A stretch of 64,000 bases of DNA from Alitta virens (GCA_932294295.1 OW028574.1:54897797-54961796); one strand, 5' to 3'; shown: positions 1 to 13,514, numbered from the stretch's first letter. Numbers and translations are program-made. Notes: generated by a model from the letters alone, not told the origin.

Positions 1-603
1 TTCCAGGAAGCATTTAGTGTCTTATGCAAGTGAAACAATGGTAACAAAAGATAACCACAAACAGTAACCATAGCAACAGAGTACCTTTACTTATATGTTA
101 TCTTTGCATGTCAATGGATGCTTTAGTGCCCTTGATTTTTTTTGTCATTCTGAGAAGTACAAGATGCATTCTCTTTTATATATAAGATCCTTCAGTTTTA
201 GTTCAATCATCTTACATAACAATAAGATAAGTTTCCTTACAGACACAGCAAAAATTCAGTCTCATAGTAATTCAAAAAATGTTTTTTTTTGTCCTGATGG
301 CCTGAATTGGTTTTAAACTGGAGTACTCAACAATGGATGATGATGGTAAAGAATTGCAATCTATGAAACAGAAATGCATTTATGATCATGCAATTTTGGC
401 ATGAATGTTGTTCTGGACATGATGATGAGAGTTATTGGTGGTAAAGTAGATCCTTGCGGTACACCAATTGATTATCGGCAAGTGTTCATCTTATGATGAT
501 GCCAGGGGTCAATACCAGATACAGGATTGTAATCTCAGAACTGCAATAGGGGGCAATATAATACATGCTTCATTTAGCATATCAGTTTCATGCTATTTCT
601 TAC

Positions 604-678
604 CTTTTGATGTCACTACATTGTTGTAGTAGTGTCCACATGCCAGGAATTTGGCACCACCAGGATAGACAGCAATAC
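604..678 (-). CDS. PACC1: PACC1/TMEM206 homologue, coding exon 2
   Basis: Small internal exon of a proton-activated chloride channel homologue, a trimeric plasma- or endosomal-membrane channel opened by external or luminal acid. Read on the minus strand, a CTTCCAG acceptor is followed by 75 nt and a GTAAGA donor. The first two bases complete the Gly codon opened at the end of exon 1 (phase 1), and the exon then reads IAVYPGGAKFLACGHYYNN and a few more residues. This aligns with the segment just after TM1 in vertebrate PACC1, which runs IALYPGQAQLLSCKHHYE. The exon is far too short for an ORF scan and was found by phase and family match. The rest of the extracellular domain and TM2 must lie beyond the left edge of the window. 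The exact phase fit with exon 1 makes the call firm. Confidence 0.85.
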
Positions 679-1234
679 CTGGAAGGAAGAGGAACAGAAT
701 AAAAAATAGCACAAAATTTATACACAAGACCCAAGATTAAAAAAATTATCAAATGCAGCATATTCCATGGACGGGCATTGACAGAAAATTGTAAAAAGGT
801 AAAACTTCAATAAAACGGACCAATATATATATATATTAAAAAAAATGTATGACATTCAAACATGGCGAATTTGGTTATTTTGTCAATAACAGATACAATA
901 GTAAATTTCCGATGTCAATTTCATAGTGTCGTTTATTTTTATTCTTTTTGATAATTGTTACATAACAGAATTGATCATTTCAGGAGCTTGTGGCTAGGTC
1001 ACTCCATGAAGCTTATCCCCCCCCCCCCCCCGAAGAACCTCCCGAATTCCCCACGTTGTAATAACGGTTTTTGCTGTAAAGATATATTTATAATACAAAA
1101 GAGATAACAGCGAAACAAAGTAACTTCGTCTGGAGAGACTCATGAAACACTGTTAATTCGTGCTACTGTAGCATCTGGTTCTTTGGCTGACTTCACTAAA
1201 TGACTGAGATATTCAGCAGGAACCAAAGCAGTTG

Positions 1235-1418
1235 CAATGGCGTTCTGTCCTGTCGAGAGATGGAGCTACGACCACACCGGTCTTGCTATTGTTTAATGAC
1301 GTCATCCAATTGTAACGTCATCAAATGCACTGATTGACCTTTTGTTGATGACGTCATTAAACAATAGCAAGACCGGTGTGGTCGTAGCTCCATCTCTCGA
1401 CAGGACAGAACGCCATTG
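1235..1418. repeat. Perfect inverted repeat, 72-bp arms
   Basis: Arms 1235-1306 and 1347-1418 are exact reverse complements over all 72 bases, separated by a 40-nt loop. The outer tips start CAATGGCG and end CGCCATTG, and the inner ends are GACGTCATC and GATGACGTC. Weak similarity continues about 10 bp outward. A transcript would fold into a 72-bp perfect hairpin. It lies in PACC1 intron 1. It may be a recent foldback MITE or a local inverted duplication; no coding content is seen. Confidence 0.95.
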
Positions 1419-2858
1419 TTACAGCTTTACAAGCTTCATCCCAGGCACCTTTCACTAATATTTTAATAATATGTCATTCCCTTCACACTCTATTAATCAT
1501 AACTGTTTGAGTTACTCCTACAGCACATTTCATAGACTTTGGAAACTAATAACTCCAGATGACGTGAATCCAAGACTCCCATTGGCTATGGCAGTCACTC
1601 AGCCAATGGTAGTCAAAGTCTGGAGTTCAGTCTTCAAGTCTACGAACACTGCTTTTGGAAATTAGATTTATGTGGGTTAATAGCATATGGTAATCACACA
1701 TCTAGAAAACCCTCAACTGACAGGTTACTGGCATCTATTTAGGACTTGTCGTCAACATCGTTTTCAATTTAGCTTGGCACTGGACATACACTGATGACCA
1801 TTTTTCTTCTTTTTTTCTCAATAATTACGGAACAAGTGATCACCAAACAAGATTAAGGGTCTTATCAACCTTTTTTGGTTTGTTTTATCAACGCCAAACA
1901 CAGCAACTCACTACTCAATCAAAGCAAACAAAGCTGAAAACAATTGCTCATACTAATAAGACTGCTAACTTAATTCTCATGTTGTTTGTTATATTTTTAC
2001 GGCTAGAGTTTTAGCAAAAATATCAAGCTCATCTTTGAGACAATTGATATCTGTGACCACAGCTACTCACAGAACAGTTTTTTTTTATATATATAAGACT
2101 GCCTTATCATGTCACTTTACCAGTGTTTACATGATATTGAATGACGCAGACCAATCTTTTAGATTGAAACTATTGAGCAGGGTCAACAGCAGCTCCGTTA
2201 AAATAAATAAGATCTTAGATATTCAGTGTGCTGGTTTCGGAGCACCAAAACATCAGGTTATTAGGTCTAACATAATCCAGTAAACCGTCATGCCCACCAG
2301 AACTAATGACCCTTCTGAACTTCATTAGGTCTTCCAATTACTCCACTCATTAAGATGACATTTCTTCGAATTACACAATGAACTACACTGAAACCTCAAA
2401 TTTAAGATCATTTAATACATTTTTAAGACCACCTCAAAATCACTAAATGAGGACCATTATCATTCAGATTTACCCCATAATTAACATCACCTAACCATTA
2501 AGATCACTAAAGACTTAGACTTAGACTTCATTAAAGTGACATACAAGTGTAATTAATCAGACAGAATACAAAAAGAGAAAAACTTTGTCACTTGTGCAGC
2601 CCAACAGTGGGCTTATAAGTCACTTTAAATCTAATTATTACACGCGCCATTTCTACTTAAAGCAATTAGTAACAGCAACAACTTGATACTCGGATACACA
2701 TGGATCGCGCATGCTACTTATTCAAAAAATGTTTGCACGAAATTCTGTCGAAACAATGAGATTTCACTGAAATATATAACAGTACTGTAATGGTGTTCCT
2801 CCCACGTTTGACCACACCATCAGCTATATACACTGCGCCCAGATAATTAAGACCACTT

Positions 2859-3115
2859 CCCAGATAGCATTCCTAATCGAAACAACATCTGTGCAACATC
2901 GGTGCAACATCGGTGCAACATCGGTGCAACATCAGGCCAACATCAGGCCATATCGAACAACATCGAACAACATCGAAACAACATCTAGGAACAACTCCAA
3001 GGTACAACTCCAAGGAACAACATCGGGCCAACATCGGGCCAACATCGGGCCAACTTCGGGCCAACATCGGGCCGACATCGTTTATGTTAGTATCCGATGC
3101 AGCATGTTACCAGGG
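2859..3115. mobile_element. MITE of the CCAGATAGCAT family with internal minisatellite
   Basis: Left tip CCCAGATAGCATTCC and right tip ATGTTACCAGGG form imperfect inverted ends. The interior (about 2886-3085) is a minisatellite of 9-14 bp variants of CATCGGTGCAA, CATCGAACAA and CATCGGGCCAA. Related short elements with the same ends occur near 38.5, 39.0, 40.5 and 41.0 kb. The long overlapping ORFs here on both strands are products of the repeat and not genes. Confidence 0.7.
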
Positions 3116-5214
3116 AAATGGATTATAATAGATTATAAAGATAAACTCCAACATACTATGCTGACATATATTGACTTTATCATGTACGTGAACATAATAT
3201 CAGTAAATATTAGGATGAACCAGACAGAAAGCATATCCACTGGCCCCTGTGGGTGTTATAAGCATAAAGCATTTTTAAAGACCAATGACCCTGGTGCCCA
3301 GTGGCATTTCATTTTGGCTTCTGGTAGCAGAGCACTACAAAGGGTATTTTGCCACAACATCAATATTTCCCTGAACTTCACAAACTGGCACCACAAGTCA
3401 AACACAATGTTGCAATGAGCACAACCTTCATTTATGACATATTGTAGAAGAAAGGTAAACAGCTCACTGACAGGAGTGTCTTTTTATTTATGTGGCATGA
3501 TATTGTTCCTCTACCGTGCATGATACGTGGATAAAATAACAAAGAAAAGGCTAAATTCCACAATGATTGCTGGAATTAAATCAGAAAGTTGTATTCTACA
3601 TACAAATTGTACATCTGCTATTCTGTGCCCAATTGGGCCAACGTTTGACTACTTAGTGAGAATGCTGAGCCAGTATATGGTGCATCTTGCATCAGACACT
3701 CTACAACTAGCTACAACAACTACTATGGCTAAAGTCCCCATTTGCATTTTGCACCCAGCTTGAGTGAAGCAGTACGTGGTTTAAGGAAGATCTGCTCAAT
3801 TTCTTCTGTGCTGTGGCTGGTTTGAAACATGACTTTGCGTGTACAGATCTTATCCACTGGACTACAAGAAACATGAGTCAAGTTCAACAATTTTAGTGCC
3901 ATATTATAATGAAATATCCAATATTTACCTTAATGCCTGTATGCTGACCGTTAATGAATTCATATCTAGATTTATCAGGTTATGAGCTTACATTAGGCTC
4001 AAGTCGTGCACCAAACCCTGATGATTGGCATACAACAATTGGCCCACATGTGTTATTTCCTCCACCTCATAAACGCTGGTTGGTAAGCTAGGTGACCAAG
4101 GCTACTTTGGAAAGGAAATTAGGCCATGCAACAATCCCCCTGGAGTATTGCTAGCATTGTTCTGGCTAAAAGTCACCCACCCCCTGCAGGGGATAGGAAG
4201 CTAATTGGGATAATGGGTGTTTATGGAGCAAGAAGTGTGCCAATGTCACCAGAGAGACAGTCTATCAAATAAACCCACTATTACACCCTTTGTTTGCGCT
4301 GAACCCGAACAGTGGCAGAGAAAGGTTCTGCACATTCAAGTTTTGGTGTAAATTTCTCTCGTCTTTCTATGTACAGTATAGCTTATTTTTGCCAATGCAC
4401 TTGATAAGATCGGGGAAATTTGGCCAATTAGGCTGCTTTTGAGCGTATCAGAATATATATAGTAATTTTTTGGTCATATAAACAATTAGGAGGATAAATA
4501 TTTTGGCACGCGAAACATTTGCCAATGTTTTCTTAACATCCACCTAAGTTTTGTACTAGTCGTTGAAAGTATGCCATCACATCACTGTTTATCAGCTAAT
4601 ATCGTTCATAAAGTTAATCCAGTATAATATTCTCTGGCAAATCTAATATACATAGCCACTGCTAGTTATCAGTTGTTATCTAGATGCTAACAGTAGCTTC
4701 CCGTCCTCTTTATACGATAGAAGATTGGTTCATAATAAGCTGTATTGATGCACAGTCGCAACTCCTTGTTTATCCCTGTGTGATATTCCCACAAAATATT
4801 CCACATCGAAGAGACTTCATTCCGACTTCAGCCGAGTCGGTTGAACGACAGTCTGAGTTCCTGATCTGAAGTTGAGTCAGCTTATAGTTCACCCTGTTTT
4901 TCACCATATTGTTGGGGTTTTTTTACTTGCCCAAGGATAGCATAAAATATATCATGCAATATTCATCCAACTGCCAAATAGTGCCTTAGCTGGGATTCTG
5001 ACTCTTTACATTCAAAGGAGCTGTTTATAATTCAACCTTAACCACAGGACCACCCAGCTACACTTTTTTAAAACCATTTTTTTCAAACCCCACATCAACA
5101 AAGGCCCTACATAATTTGCATCAGCATATTGGATTAATAGGAGCATTCTATCAACTAAATACCCACCCCTTTCTAGCACAGGTTCTATTACTAAAAGCAT
5201 TAGACCCTGAGCAG

Positions 5215-5360
5215 GTCCTCGAGATGCTGAAAAATCAAATTAAGAGTATGTGCATTAGAGGTTAGAAAGGCTAAGTGTGAATCACAATAAATGCATTAGC
5301 TTGACAGTCCTTGATTGCTTTCCCACCAGCAGGAGAGAGCAGAATTCTCCAGCTGGACTG
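5215..5360. repeat. Dispersed repeat, copy 1 (second copy near 10375-10520)
   Basis: Shares GAGGTTAGA..GCTAAGTGTGAA, TGCATTAG..TGACA and CTTGATTGCT in the same order and spacing with 10375-10520, on the same strand. No coding potential or clear ends are seen; probably a degraded SINE or MITE. Confidence 0.55.
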
Positions 5361-5848
5361 GTCACTTTTCGTCTGACTCTTCTTGGTTTAATGTTACCTG
5401 GGGTGATACAATGAAACGAATGGGTGCAAATAATTAGTGATTATCCTTGCCACAGCAATGATAAACAATCGACCATAAAAAAGAAGAACAGCACCTAATC
5501 AATTAATATTAAACATGTACATATTTTGTGACATATCATTACTGTGGGTTTGCAATAAGTAGCTAAATGTAATGTTACTATTACAAGCACCTCTACTGCA
5601 GAAGAAAATGGTTTTCTTCTTATATTAGTCTTAATTTCAAAGCAATTCATCAAAATGGTGATGACGCTACTGGTGTCAAATTTGTGTCTTCATGGGTTTT
5701 ACGATGCTGTCCAGTGTCCAAAACTGCATTCTGTTCATTCTGTATTTCATCAGTGTTAGCTAGTTTGGTAATAATGACACACAGATGATCTTATTGATTG
5801 ATGATGCTACAATAAGACATCATTCAGCAGTTTCCTAACAATGGTATA

Positions 5849-6250
5849 CAGTTAGTTCCATAAAATATGGTCGACTACAGACAGCTGTAGCGACCTATTC
5901 CTGGCTGTAGCTATAACTGGCTAAAGCCATTCACTTCTGTAAACTCCTAGCTTATAGTCAGCTTACACCTTTCACCACTGAAACATATAAACCTTGGTAA
6001 GTGTAAGAAATTTATCTAATATATCATAAATCATGTATAATGGACATGCATTTTTCGAACAAAAAATTACAAAAATGCATAACTCTCCGCTTATGCACCT
6101 TATGGTGCTGCATGTACTTTTAGATCTGGCTTTGAGTAGCCAGCCATAGCCAGACAGTTCCATTCAGTGGCATGTAGCATAGTATAGCAGAAGTTGTCTG
6201 GCTGTGTCAAGGTTCAATTTGACAGGCTGTTTTTAATTAAAATACCACTG
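5849..6250. mobile_element. Tc1/mariner-like MITE (CAGTTAGTTTCAT family), copy 1
   Basis: Begins CAGTTAGTTCCATAAAATATGG after TA and ends CACTG before TA. The interior matches copies at 38162-38490 and 39439-39674 in blocks such as GACAGCTGTAG, CTATTCCTGGCTGTAGCTATA, TATAGCAGAAGTTGTCT and GGTTCAATTTGACAGGCTGTTTT. CAGT tips next to TA are typical of Tc1/mariner derivatives. No transposase frame is seen, so it is non-autonomous. Confidence 0.75.
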
Positions 6251-7669
6251 TATTCTCCATTAGCCATGCATTGTTGTTATCCTCATTACCAACTAATTTC
6301 TGACCATTATGCACAAGGTACATGGGTGAACACGTACGAGGTCCCTTATTATTCATTACCACTAACATCTTGATTACCATGGCTTAGTACCCTAACCACT
6401 CTATTGTCATAGTAATCTTTGAGAACCAACTATGCCAATATTCTTGTGTAATTATCTCTAGTGTTGTGCCAGTAGGGTGACCTACATTTTATGATGTGTG
6501 TTACTGCTTGGAACTCCCTGGTTTAATCTTACTGACATTATCTGAGGCTAAGATCTAGTTAATGAGGTTAATCCTGGCCCAAGGCTACCACATTGTACAC
6601 CTGAGGGATGTTTCAAAACCCGTTCAAGACAAGCTAAGGAAGGACTTTATAAAACACCCCTGATTGGACTGATATATTCCTTATTTCCCCTCAACCGTTA
6701 TCATCTTCAAGACATGCAGAACAGACCTTCAAAGTGACAGAATTTAGCTGATTGTAGCTGGGAGACTCCACTAAAATCTGTTACCATCCAAAACGGGTTA
6801 ACAAATCTAAAGACCTGTCCAAGGCTTCCTTATGTCTGTAAATGCTAGACATCCAACATGAAAAAATCTACATTTGTTCTGAAACTACTAGTATCATTAT
6901 CAAATATTTGCCATGGGGTTAATCTGAATGGACAAAAGTAGCCAGTAAATTGATTATGATAGGAAATGTATAAGCCATACTGTCTGTTTTATATAAGCCA
7001 TATTGTGTTGTTCTTTATTTTTTATTTTTTTAGGGAAAAAGACTAATTGGCTAGTGTTTACCAGTATATAGTGTCAAAGAGTACTTTATTTTGTTGGAAA
7101 TATAAAACATCTCTACACAATTTCTCTCTCTAATAATTTTGGTTCTTCTATGAAACTTACAAGGTTTATTTATTTTTTCTGCTCTGCTCTGAGGTGAACA
7201 AAAATCGTATAACTTGGCTCCATGATATTATTCTATTAATATACTTACCAGATATAGATTCAGTGGCCTAATATTTTCTTGTTATTTCCTAATTTGAATT
7301 TATAAGGATCCAACTTTTCTGATTTAGCCATCTCATTTCCACGAATTCTTGGTGGATATTTATCAATCATGCCATGACCAATATGAAGCAAAGTTAATGC
7401 TGTGTTACTATGTGGAATGGACAAACAGACCAGTCGTTCAGGAGCATTCTTGTACCAATGGCTGTTAAATACTCAATAATTTATTTGTTGTATCCGGTAT
7501 ATTGCAAATGTCAATTAATTGTCATTTGCTTTATTTTCATTGATGCAATTCGTTGGACATCTAGAATAGCTGCTCCCATGTTAATTTCAAGTCATTCAGC
7601 CCCATAGTCAATGACCTGCATTGTGGGATACTTTGTATTGAGAATTTAACTAGTGTAGCTGAGACATAT

Positions 7670-7885
7670 GTCAAAGTTATATCCCTCATAGTCAGGAGTT
7701 AACTGACGTTTTTGCTATATATCCTGACGCCGAAGTAACTCATACTCCACTAGACATATTTACTAATTAGTTTGATTGTTTTATTATATTTGCTTATATT
7801 ATGCACTCACGAGGGAGTTAACTTATATTTTCGTTGGTTATATACCTCTTAGAACAATATAATAGGAAAACTATCTAGGTGGAGC
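7670..7885. mobile_element. Small TIR element (TATAACCAACGAAA family), copy 1
   Basis: The core ACTCATACTCCACTAGACAT.. and the right end GAGGGAGTTAACTTATATTTTCGTTGGTTATAT are shared with the element at 27340-27512 plus 29770-29845. The left part is rearranged relative to the other copy. Non-coding. Confidence 0.6.
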
Positions 7886-8784
7886 ATAGATATAAGATAT
7901 TACTGTAAACTATTGGATTAAAAATGCATAGGCACAGTCATATTGTATAAAACTAGTAAATTTTACATTGTAGTCAAAAGTATTGTCATAAAGGATTATT
8001 AACATTCCAGAATATTTAATGGTGTTCTTGTATTTTCCCTAGCAACGAACACCACAATTGTCAACTGTTTTATTTTCCAATTGCAATTAGCAGCTGGTTG
8101 CCTTTCTGTTCATTATAACAGCGAAGCCTTCATCTCCTGGTAGGCAATTACAATGCATATACAAGCAGAACAGCAGAACATCATTCTTCTATTTCAATCT
8201 CTTGGGTGTTCAAGTATTCATGAACATCATGAACTTGATACGGAAAGCTTTGTTTTTGCCTAGTAACAACTCTGATAACAAATGCTTTACCATCATGTTC
8301 AATTTGTCATCTGGCCTATAATGCGTGTTGCTGGATTGGCTGATTCGCTCTACACTGAAAACTTTCCTGCTATTTTATAAATTTTTCATTGTATAAAATA
8401 ACTCAGATTCAGATAATTTCAGATCTATGGAAAATGAACTGAAAATAAAAAAAGTAAAATATTAGGAAAAAAAAATAACAGGAGCTAATAGTTTCCTTAA
8501 TGGCAACGTTTTTTTGGATTTTGTCCAGAATATTACACTACAATGTTTGGCCATCAGTGGAGAAACATCGTTATTACTAGCTGGTCCAGGAGGAAAGGCA
8601 TTCACAGTCTCAGTGAAAAAAATTTACCTTCGGTGGTAGTTTTCATATAACAAATTAATCATCCTTTAAGATTAAGTCATGTTGAATAAAAAAACTTACA
8701 TTATGAATAATGACAGGCATGACATTAACTAGCTCACTAACTGGCTAGTTGAAGACTGTTTTTACTGATAATAATTCTCAACAC

Positions 8785-9575
8785 TGTGAAGTAGGGGAAG
8801 GCGGGCCAACATGGGGCCATGGGTCAAAATGGGACATAAAACTTCTCTTATTTTTTGGACTGCCACCAGGTTCAAGTAGTATCAATTAAGAATAGTATCA
8901 ATTAACTAATGGCATCACAAAGTATCAATTAACTAATGGCATCACAAAGACTTCCATGACAGTCATTTTGAATGATGCTGACGATTTTGTTAGAATGCCA
9001 TGAAAAAATAGATTTTCACTATTTTTCTTAAAATATTTACCTTTTTTGGAAATTGTTACTAATAGGTTGACAAACGCAACTCACTAGTGTTTGGTATTCA
9101 CTGTGGTAGAGCATACTGTAGTTGATTTTCAGTTATACATTTTGAGTGTAATGGACATAATTTGTTATTGCTATTAGTGTCCCCATTTTGCCCCACTTTG
9201 CTTATTTTTTTTAACCATGAATCACTGAAAACTATTTTTGTTATTAAAGCTGCATCTAGTATAATTAATCAGTTAACAAAAAAAAAAGAATTTACATTGA
9301 GACATTTATAGACAGAAAACAAGATTAGACATAACCAATTTTCTACCATCACATAATATAAATAGCCTTTACTGACTATAGTATACATTTATGACTTTAT
9401 TCTTGGCCGCCCATTCCAGAAGTATTGGCTACTTAAGTATTGGCTCATGGCATGGAGCAGAACTCCAACATAAACATTCTATACCCACCTATAGATCGCC
9501 AACAATATGATGAATCCCATTTTACCTCATAGGGTGTCCCATTTTGCCTCAGGCACGGGGCAAAACGGGACAAAA
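8785..9575. repeat. Degraded element with GGGGCAAAACGGGAC motifs
   Basis: GGGTCAAAATGGGACA near 8825, CCCCATTTTGCCCCA near 9180 and GTGTCCCATTTTGCC then GGGGCAAAACGGGAC near 9530-9570 are direct and inverted versions of one motif. A ~30-bp direct duplication (TATCAATTAACTAATGGCATCACAAAG) lies near 8890-8950. This looks like an old DNA transposon or nested inverted-repeat DNA; no ORF. Confidence 0.4.
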
Positions 9576-10374
9576 CAACATTTTACATTTTTTTTAATTT
9601 GTGGTAATCCTAAAATAGGGAAATGCTATTAAACTGATAAATGTGTGTGCCCTAAACAGTTTTGTAACAGTTTTTTGTGGTTTTAAGAGAAAACCCCTCG
9701 AAGCTACAGGGGTTCATAGATCTTAGTGCTTTCTAAATTCACAAGTATCTTTGCAGTTTACTATTTGCATTTGCCTTGACATGATGATAGGACTGGTGCA
9801 GTCTTCGCCTTTTCCCATCACAAAACACATTTGTTGATGGTGGCTTGGATGGTAGGGATGCTTAAGTACAAACCATAAGCTTATGCATTTGCCCCAAAAT
9901 CTGAACCCTTTTGGGTGTATGTCCTTAAGACTATGATCAGTGTAATGAGTATAATCCCAACCCAGGGCTAGCAATGACTACCTACCATAATCTGGATTAC
10001 TTCAGCATGCTGGTTTTTCCAGGAGAAGAAATAAATTCTAACATACAAGAAAAGATGAAGTCATGCACACTAATTTCATCATTAAAGTGGCATTCGATTG
10101 AAGTCATACTGACTAATGACACATGGCTTAGGGTGACTAATATTCATTATACAATCTGACTTACTAGTTGGTTAATACTGGCTGCGGGGTCAGTCATTCT
10201 AGACATGGCAAAAATCTAAAAGATAGTCAAAATGTCTAAAACGTTAGCAGTATTGTCTGACAGTTTACTCAAAGAGAGATCTTCAGTGGAGTACCAGTAA
10301 TGTACATGAACTTTAGAGATTTGTAACTCAAAGCTTTGGTGCACAAACTATTGCAGAATCAATAAACAGCCTGA

Positions 10375-10520
10375 CTACTCGAGGTTAGAGGTGCTAAGTG
10401 TGAACAATAATGTATGCATTAGGCTGACATATCTTGATTGCTCTCTGAAGCAGTAGGATTGACAACCAGCTGTGGGGCATTGAACTGACTGACCCTTCAA
10501 CCATCAGACGTAAGTGGCAT
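10375..10520. repeat. Dispersed repeat, copy 2
   Basis: Partner of the repeat at 5215-5360: the same blocks (GAGGTTAGAGGTGCTAAGTG, TGCATTAGGCTGACA, CTTGATTGCTCTC) in the same order. Confidence 0.55.
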
Positions 10521-11929
10521 GTCAATACCTTTCACTTGTGGCCAGTAGTTACTTGTACCAAATGCTGCGGTTTTGCTAAATGGGATTAGAGTATTCAAAA
10601 GCGCGTTGGACACAGTGGTCAGTTTGTTGATTGTGTGTCCGGGGCAAAAATTCTAAGTTCTTTTGTCCACATTCAAATGAAAATCGTTCATGTCACTATA
10701 CTATACCAGTGGTTCTATGAAATTAAATACAGTCATTCTGACGCGAAAAATAGCCTAGATTTCTGACATTGGCCTTGCAAGTGAAAAGTTTGTGTAAGGT
10801 TTCAGCTGCATTTTCCCAGATCTGAGGAACTGCACAGATTTCCTTCGAGACATTGTACTTTTAACCATGCAGATAATTATGCTATCACTCGTCAAATGAA
10901 AGAAAAGACCTGGTTCATAGAAAATTACACTAGGCTTCTTTTAATTAGATAAATACACTTTACTAATGTTTACATGGCCTTTAATCATGAAAATATGCTA
11001 TCTCTCATTTTGTTCCACAGCAGTAATTGAAGTATCAGGTTTCTTTTAATTATATACACTTTATCTCTACAGCCAGAAATATTTTCACAACATGAACAAA
11101 TGCAGGAAGGCATTATATGCGCTAAATTATACTTTTTTGTCCTCATTTTTTCTATATCTTAGTAAGTTTGTACACCAAACAATGCCTGTTGACTGCATCA
11201 CGAACTACAGAATAATCTTCCCAACAGATCTCATTCAGTGGTCAGATCTGCAAAGGAAATGGTATGACAAGGCACCAAGAGCCCTATGAAGTGTACAGCA
11301 AAATATTAATCCATTTAGTTGCTATGGATTCTGTAGATGTATGCTTTCTTGCCATTTCCTGTAGTTAGGATTTATAGGTCTTGACTATATAATCATTTGC
11401 CCCAAGTTACAGTTGGGTAATGTCGTTGCCTAAGTCCAGGTTTCATAACCATAAAAACGACATTAATGTTTATCAGTCTTGATGTTGGACCACACACCAA
11501 TAAACTAAGATTTCAGATCCCATGGAGCATCCAACTATGTACACAAGTCCCTGCAACCAGCCATTTTCCTTAGAGCTCATGTAGTGTGCCATAACATGGG
11601 CCATGCTTTCCTAATCTGCTAATTAATATTACACCTTTCAATCTTTGTGTGGTAATTACCCGAGTGTTTCTTGTGTTGTCGTGTATCTCATTATGGCTTG
11701 CACAATGCTAATTAACGGCACCCTAGGTGGTCAAAGCATGTATAAATATATCTCAATATTAATATATGTATCCCTTGGGTGTTTAATAGCTATTAGCTAT
11801 TCATAAGTATTACTGTGATTACTTATGAAGGGACCTTAATTTGCATAGTATATAATTCATCTGCTATGGGATTTGGATTTTCACCAGTATAAATCATGGG
11901 CAATGAATCCTCACAATTGAGTCACTAAG

Positions 11930-12045
11930 GTGGGGTTAAGGTGTAACATGGTGTGGACTCCAAGCCTTATCATTTCATTAATATGTCTACTCCTAGCGGC
12001 TGGTTATATAAGCTGCATAAACGTCAGACTTTGATATTCAGATTT
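11930..12045 (+). repeat. SINE 3'-part (TTATCATCTCATCATTACG family)
   Basis: Contains GTGTAACATGGTGTGGACTCC, AAGCCTTATCATTTCATTAAT and GCGGCTGGTTATATAAGCTG, in the order seen in the other family copies (17325, 18880, 20125, 21950, 26595, 41370, 61055). No tRNA-like head is visible at this copy. Confidence 0.65.
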
Positions 12046-12507
12046 TGATATTGACAAAATCCAGGTGGTTTTAATTTAGGAATTCTTATATGGTAAGGAC
12101 AATTATGGGACTCAGCAAAGTGGTCTTAAAATTGTGGGTCATCATATTGGGATCGTAATAGTGGTGTTCCAACTTGCATGTTTTATGAGTCAGTTGGTAA
12201 AAGCACCAGGTTGTAGTCATGCTAGACAAGGTCTGATAGAAATCTTTAATTAATTGATCTCAATCTTAATCTGCATGGTGTACCTTAACATTGACCTTAG
12301 GTTTCCAGAGTTCTTTTAAATGGGGAATGTGCTCTCACAACCTACATACCTACCTGTCAACATCAGAGGCGATTCGTGCCAATTGACTGAAAAGCTGAAG
12401 ATAAATTTAAGCTGGAAACTCCAGCCAAAAAAGCCAAAGAACAAGTTAGAAAAAAATCTTTTGAATTTCTACATATATACCGGTTGTGACAAAAAGATAA
12501 TCAAACA

Positions 12508-12870
12508 TGTATTAAACAATGTGTTTGACATATTAGTTAGCATTAAACAACGTATTTGACATATTGGTTAGCAATAATCAAGGTATTTGACATATTAGTT
12601 AGCATTAAACAAGGTATTTGACATTTTGGTTATATAGCATTAAACAAGGTATTTGAAATATTAGTTAGCATTAAACAAGGTATTTGACATTTTGGTTAGC
12701 ATTAAACAAGGTATTTGACATATTAGTTAGCATTAAACAAGGTATTTGACATTTTGGTTAGCATTAAACAAGGTATTTGACATATTGGTTAGCATTAAAC
12801 AAGGTATTTGACATTTTGGTTAGCATTAAACAAGGTATTTGACATATTGGTTAGCATTAAACAACATATT
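12508..12870. repeat. 31-bp tandem repeat, about 11 copies
   Basis: Unit GCATTAAACAAGGTATTTGAC then ATATTGGTTA, 31 bp, repeated about 11 times. ATATTAG, ATTTTGG and ATATTGG variants alternate, and there is one short expansion (GGTTATATAGC) near 12630. ORFs running into the array are chance. Confidence 0.9.
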
Positions 12871-13514
12871 TCACATATATGGTCATATGCTACTTCGAGA
12901 AACCACACTTCTGCAAAGAAAATTTATCATAAGTTTTTTTTATTTCCGCAAGTAATTGTTATCGTGATATCATCGAATTGCTCCCCTTGCAGACATTTAA
13001 AATTGATTTCACTTGAGCTCTGTTATATTTTATCGTATTTTGCGATGTGAAATCATTTGATTAATAAGAGAGAAATATAATATTCTGCACACTGCAAATA
13101 CCTGATGTCTCGCAGGAAACATTATTTAATTATGGTGTTCTCTCGAGTAATACGTTTTCAGTTAACAATAGTTCTAAATACAAGTATGTATTTTGTGTCT
13201 CTTTATTTTGAATAAAGTTTTTTCAACAACTTTTTGTTATCCCATAACGTTGATCAGTATGGCAAATGTCCGCAATTGATTAAGTTTTTCTTTCTTTCTT
13301 TTTCTTCTTTTTTTTCTGAACTACACCACGGCTTTTTTCGAAATTAACGGAAGTTACCTGAACTTCAAAATAATTGTCTTATCAGGACTGATCACCACAT
13401 ATTCAAAGGCCCAAATTAATGTCATTAATGTTGGCAGCATCAGAGATCCTACCTGTTTGGCTGTCACTCTGCCTGCCTCATCTGGCTAGTGATGGAATAG
13501 TGGATTTTCATGGA

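Noticed and set aside
2873..3418. Overlapping ORFs on both strands (up to 175 codons)
   Set aside because: They run through the MITE's minisatellite; the composition is dictated by the repeat, with no recognisable domain.
12508..12870. CRISPR-like array
   Set aside because: Period is constant with no unique spacers, and the genome is eukaryotic; it is a satellite.
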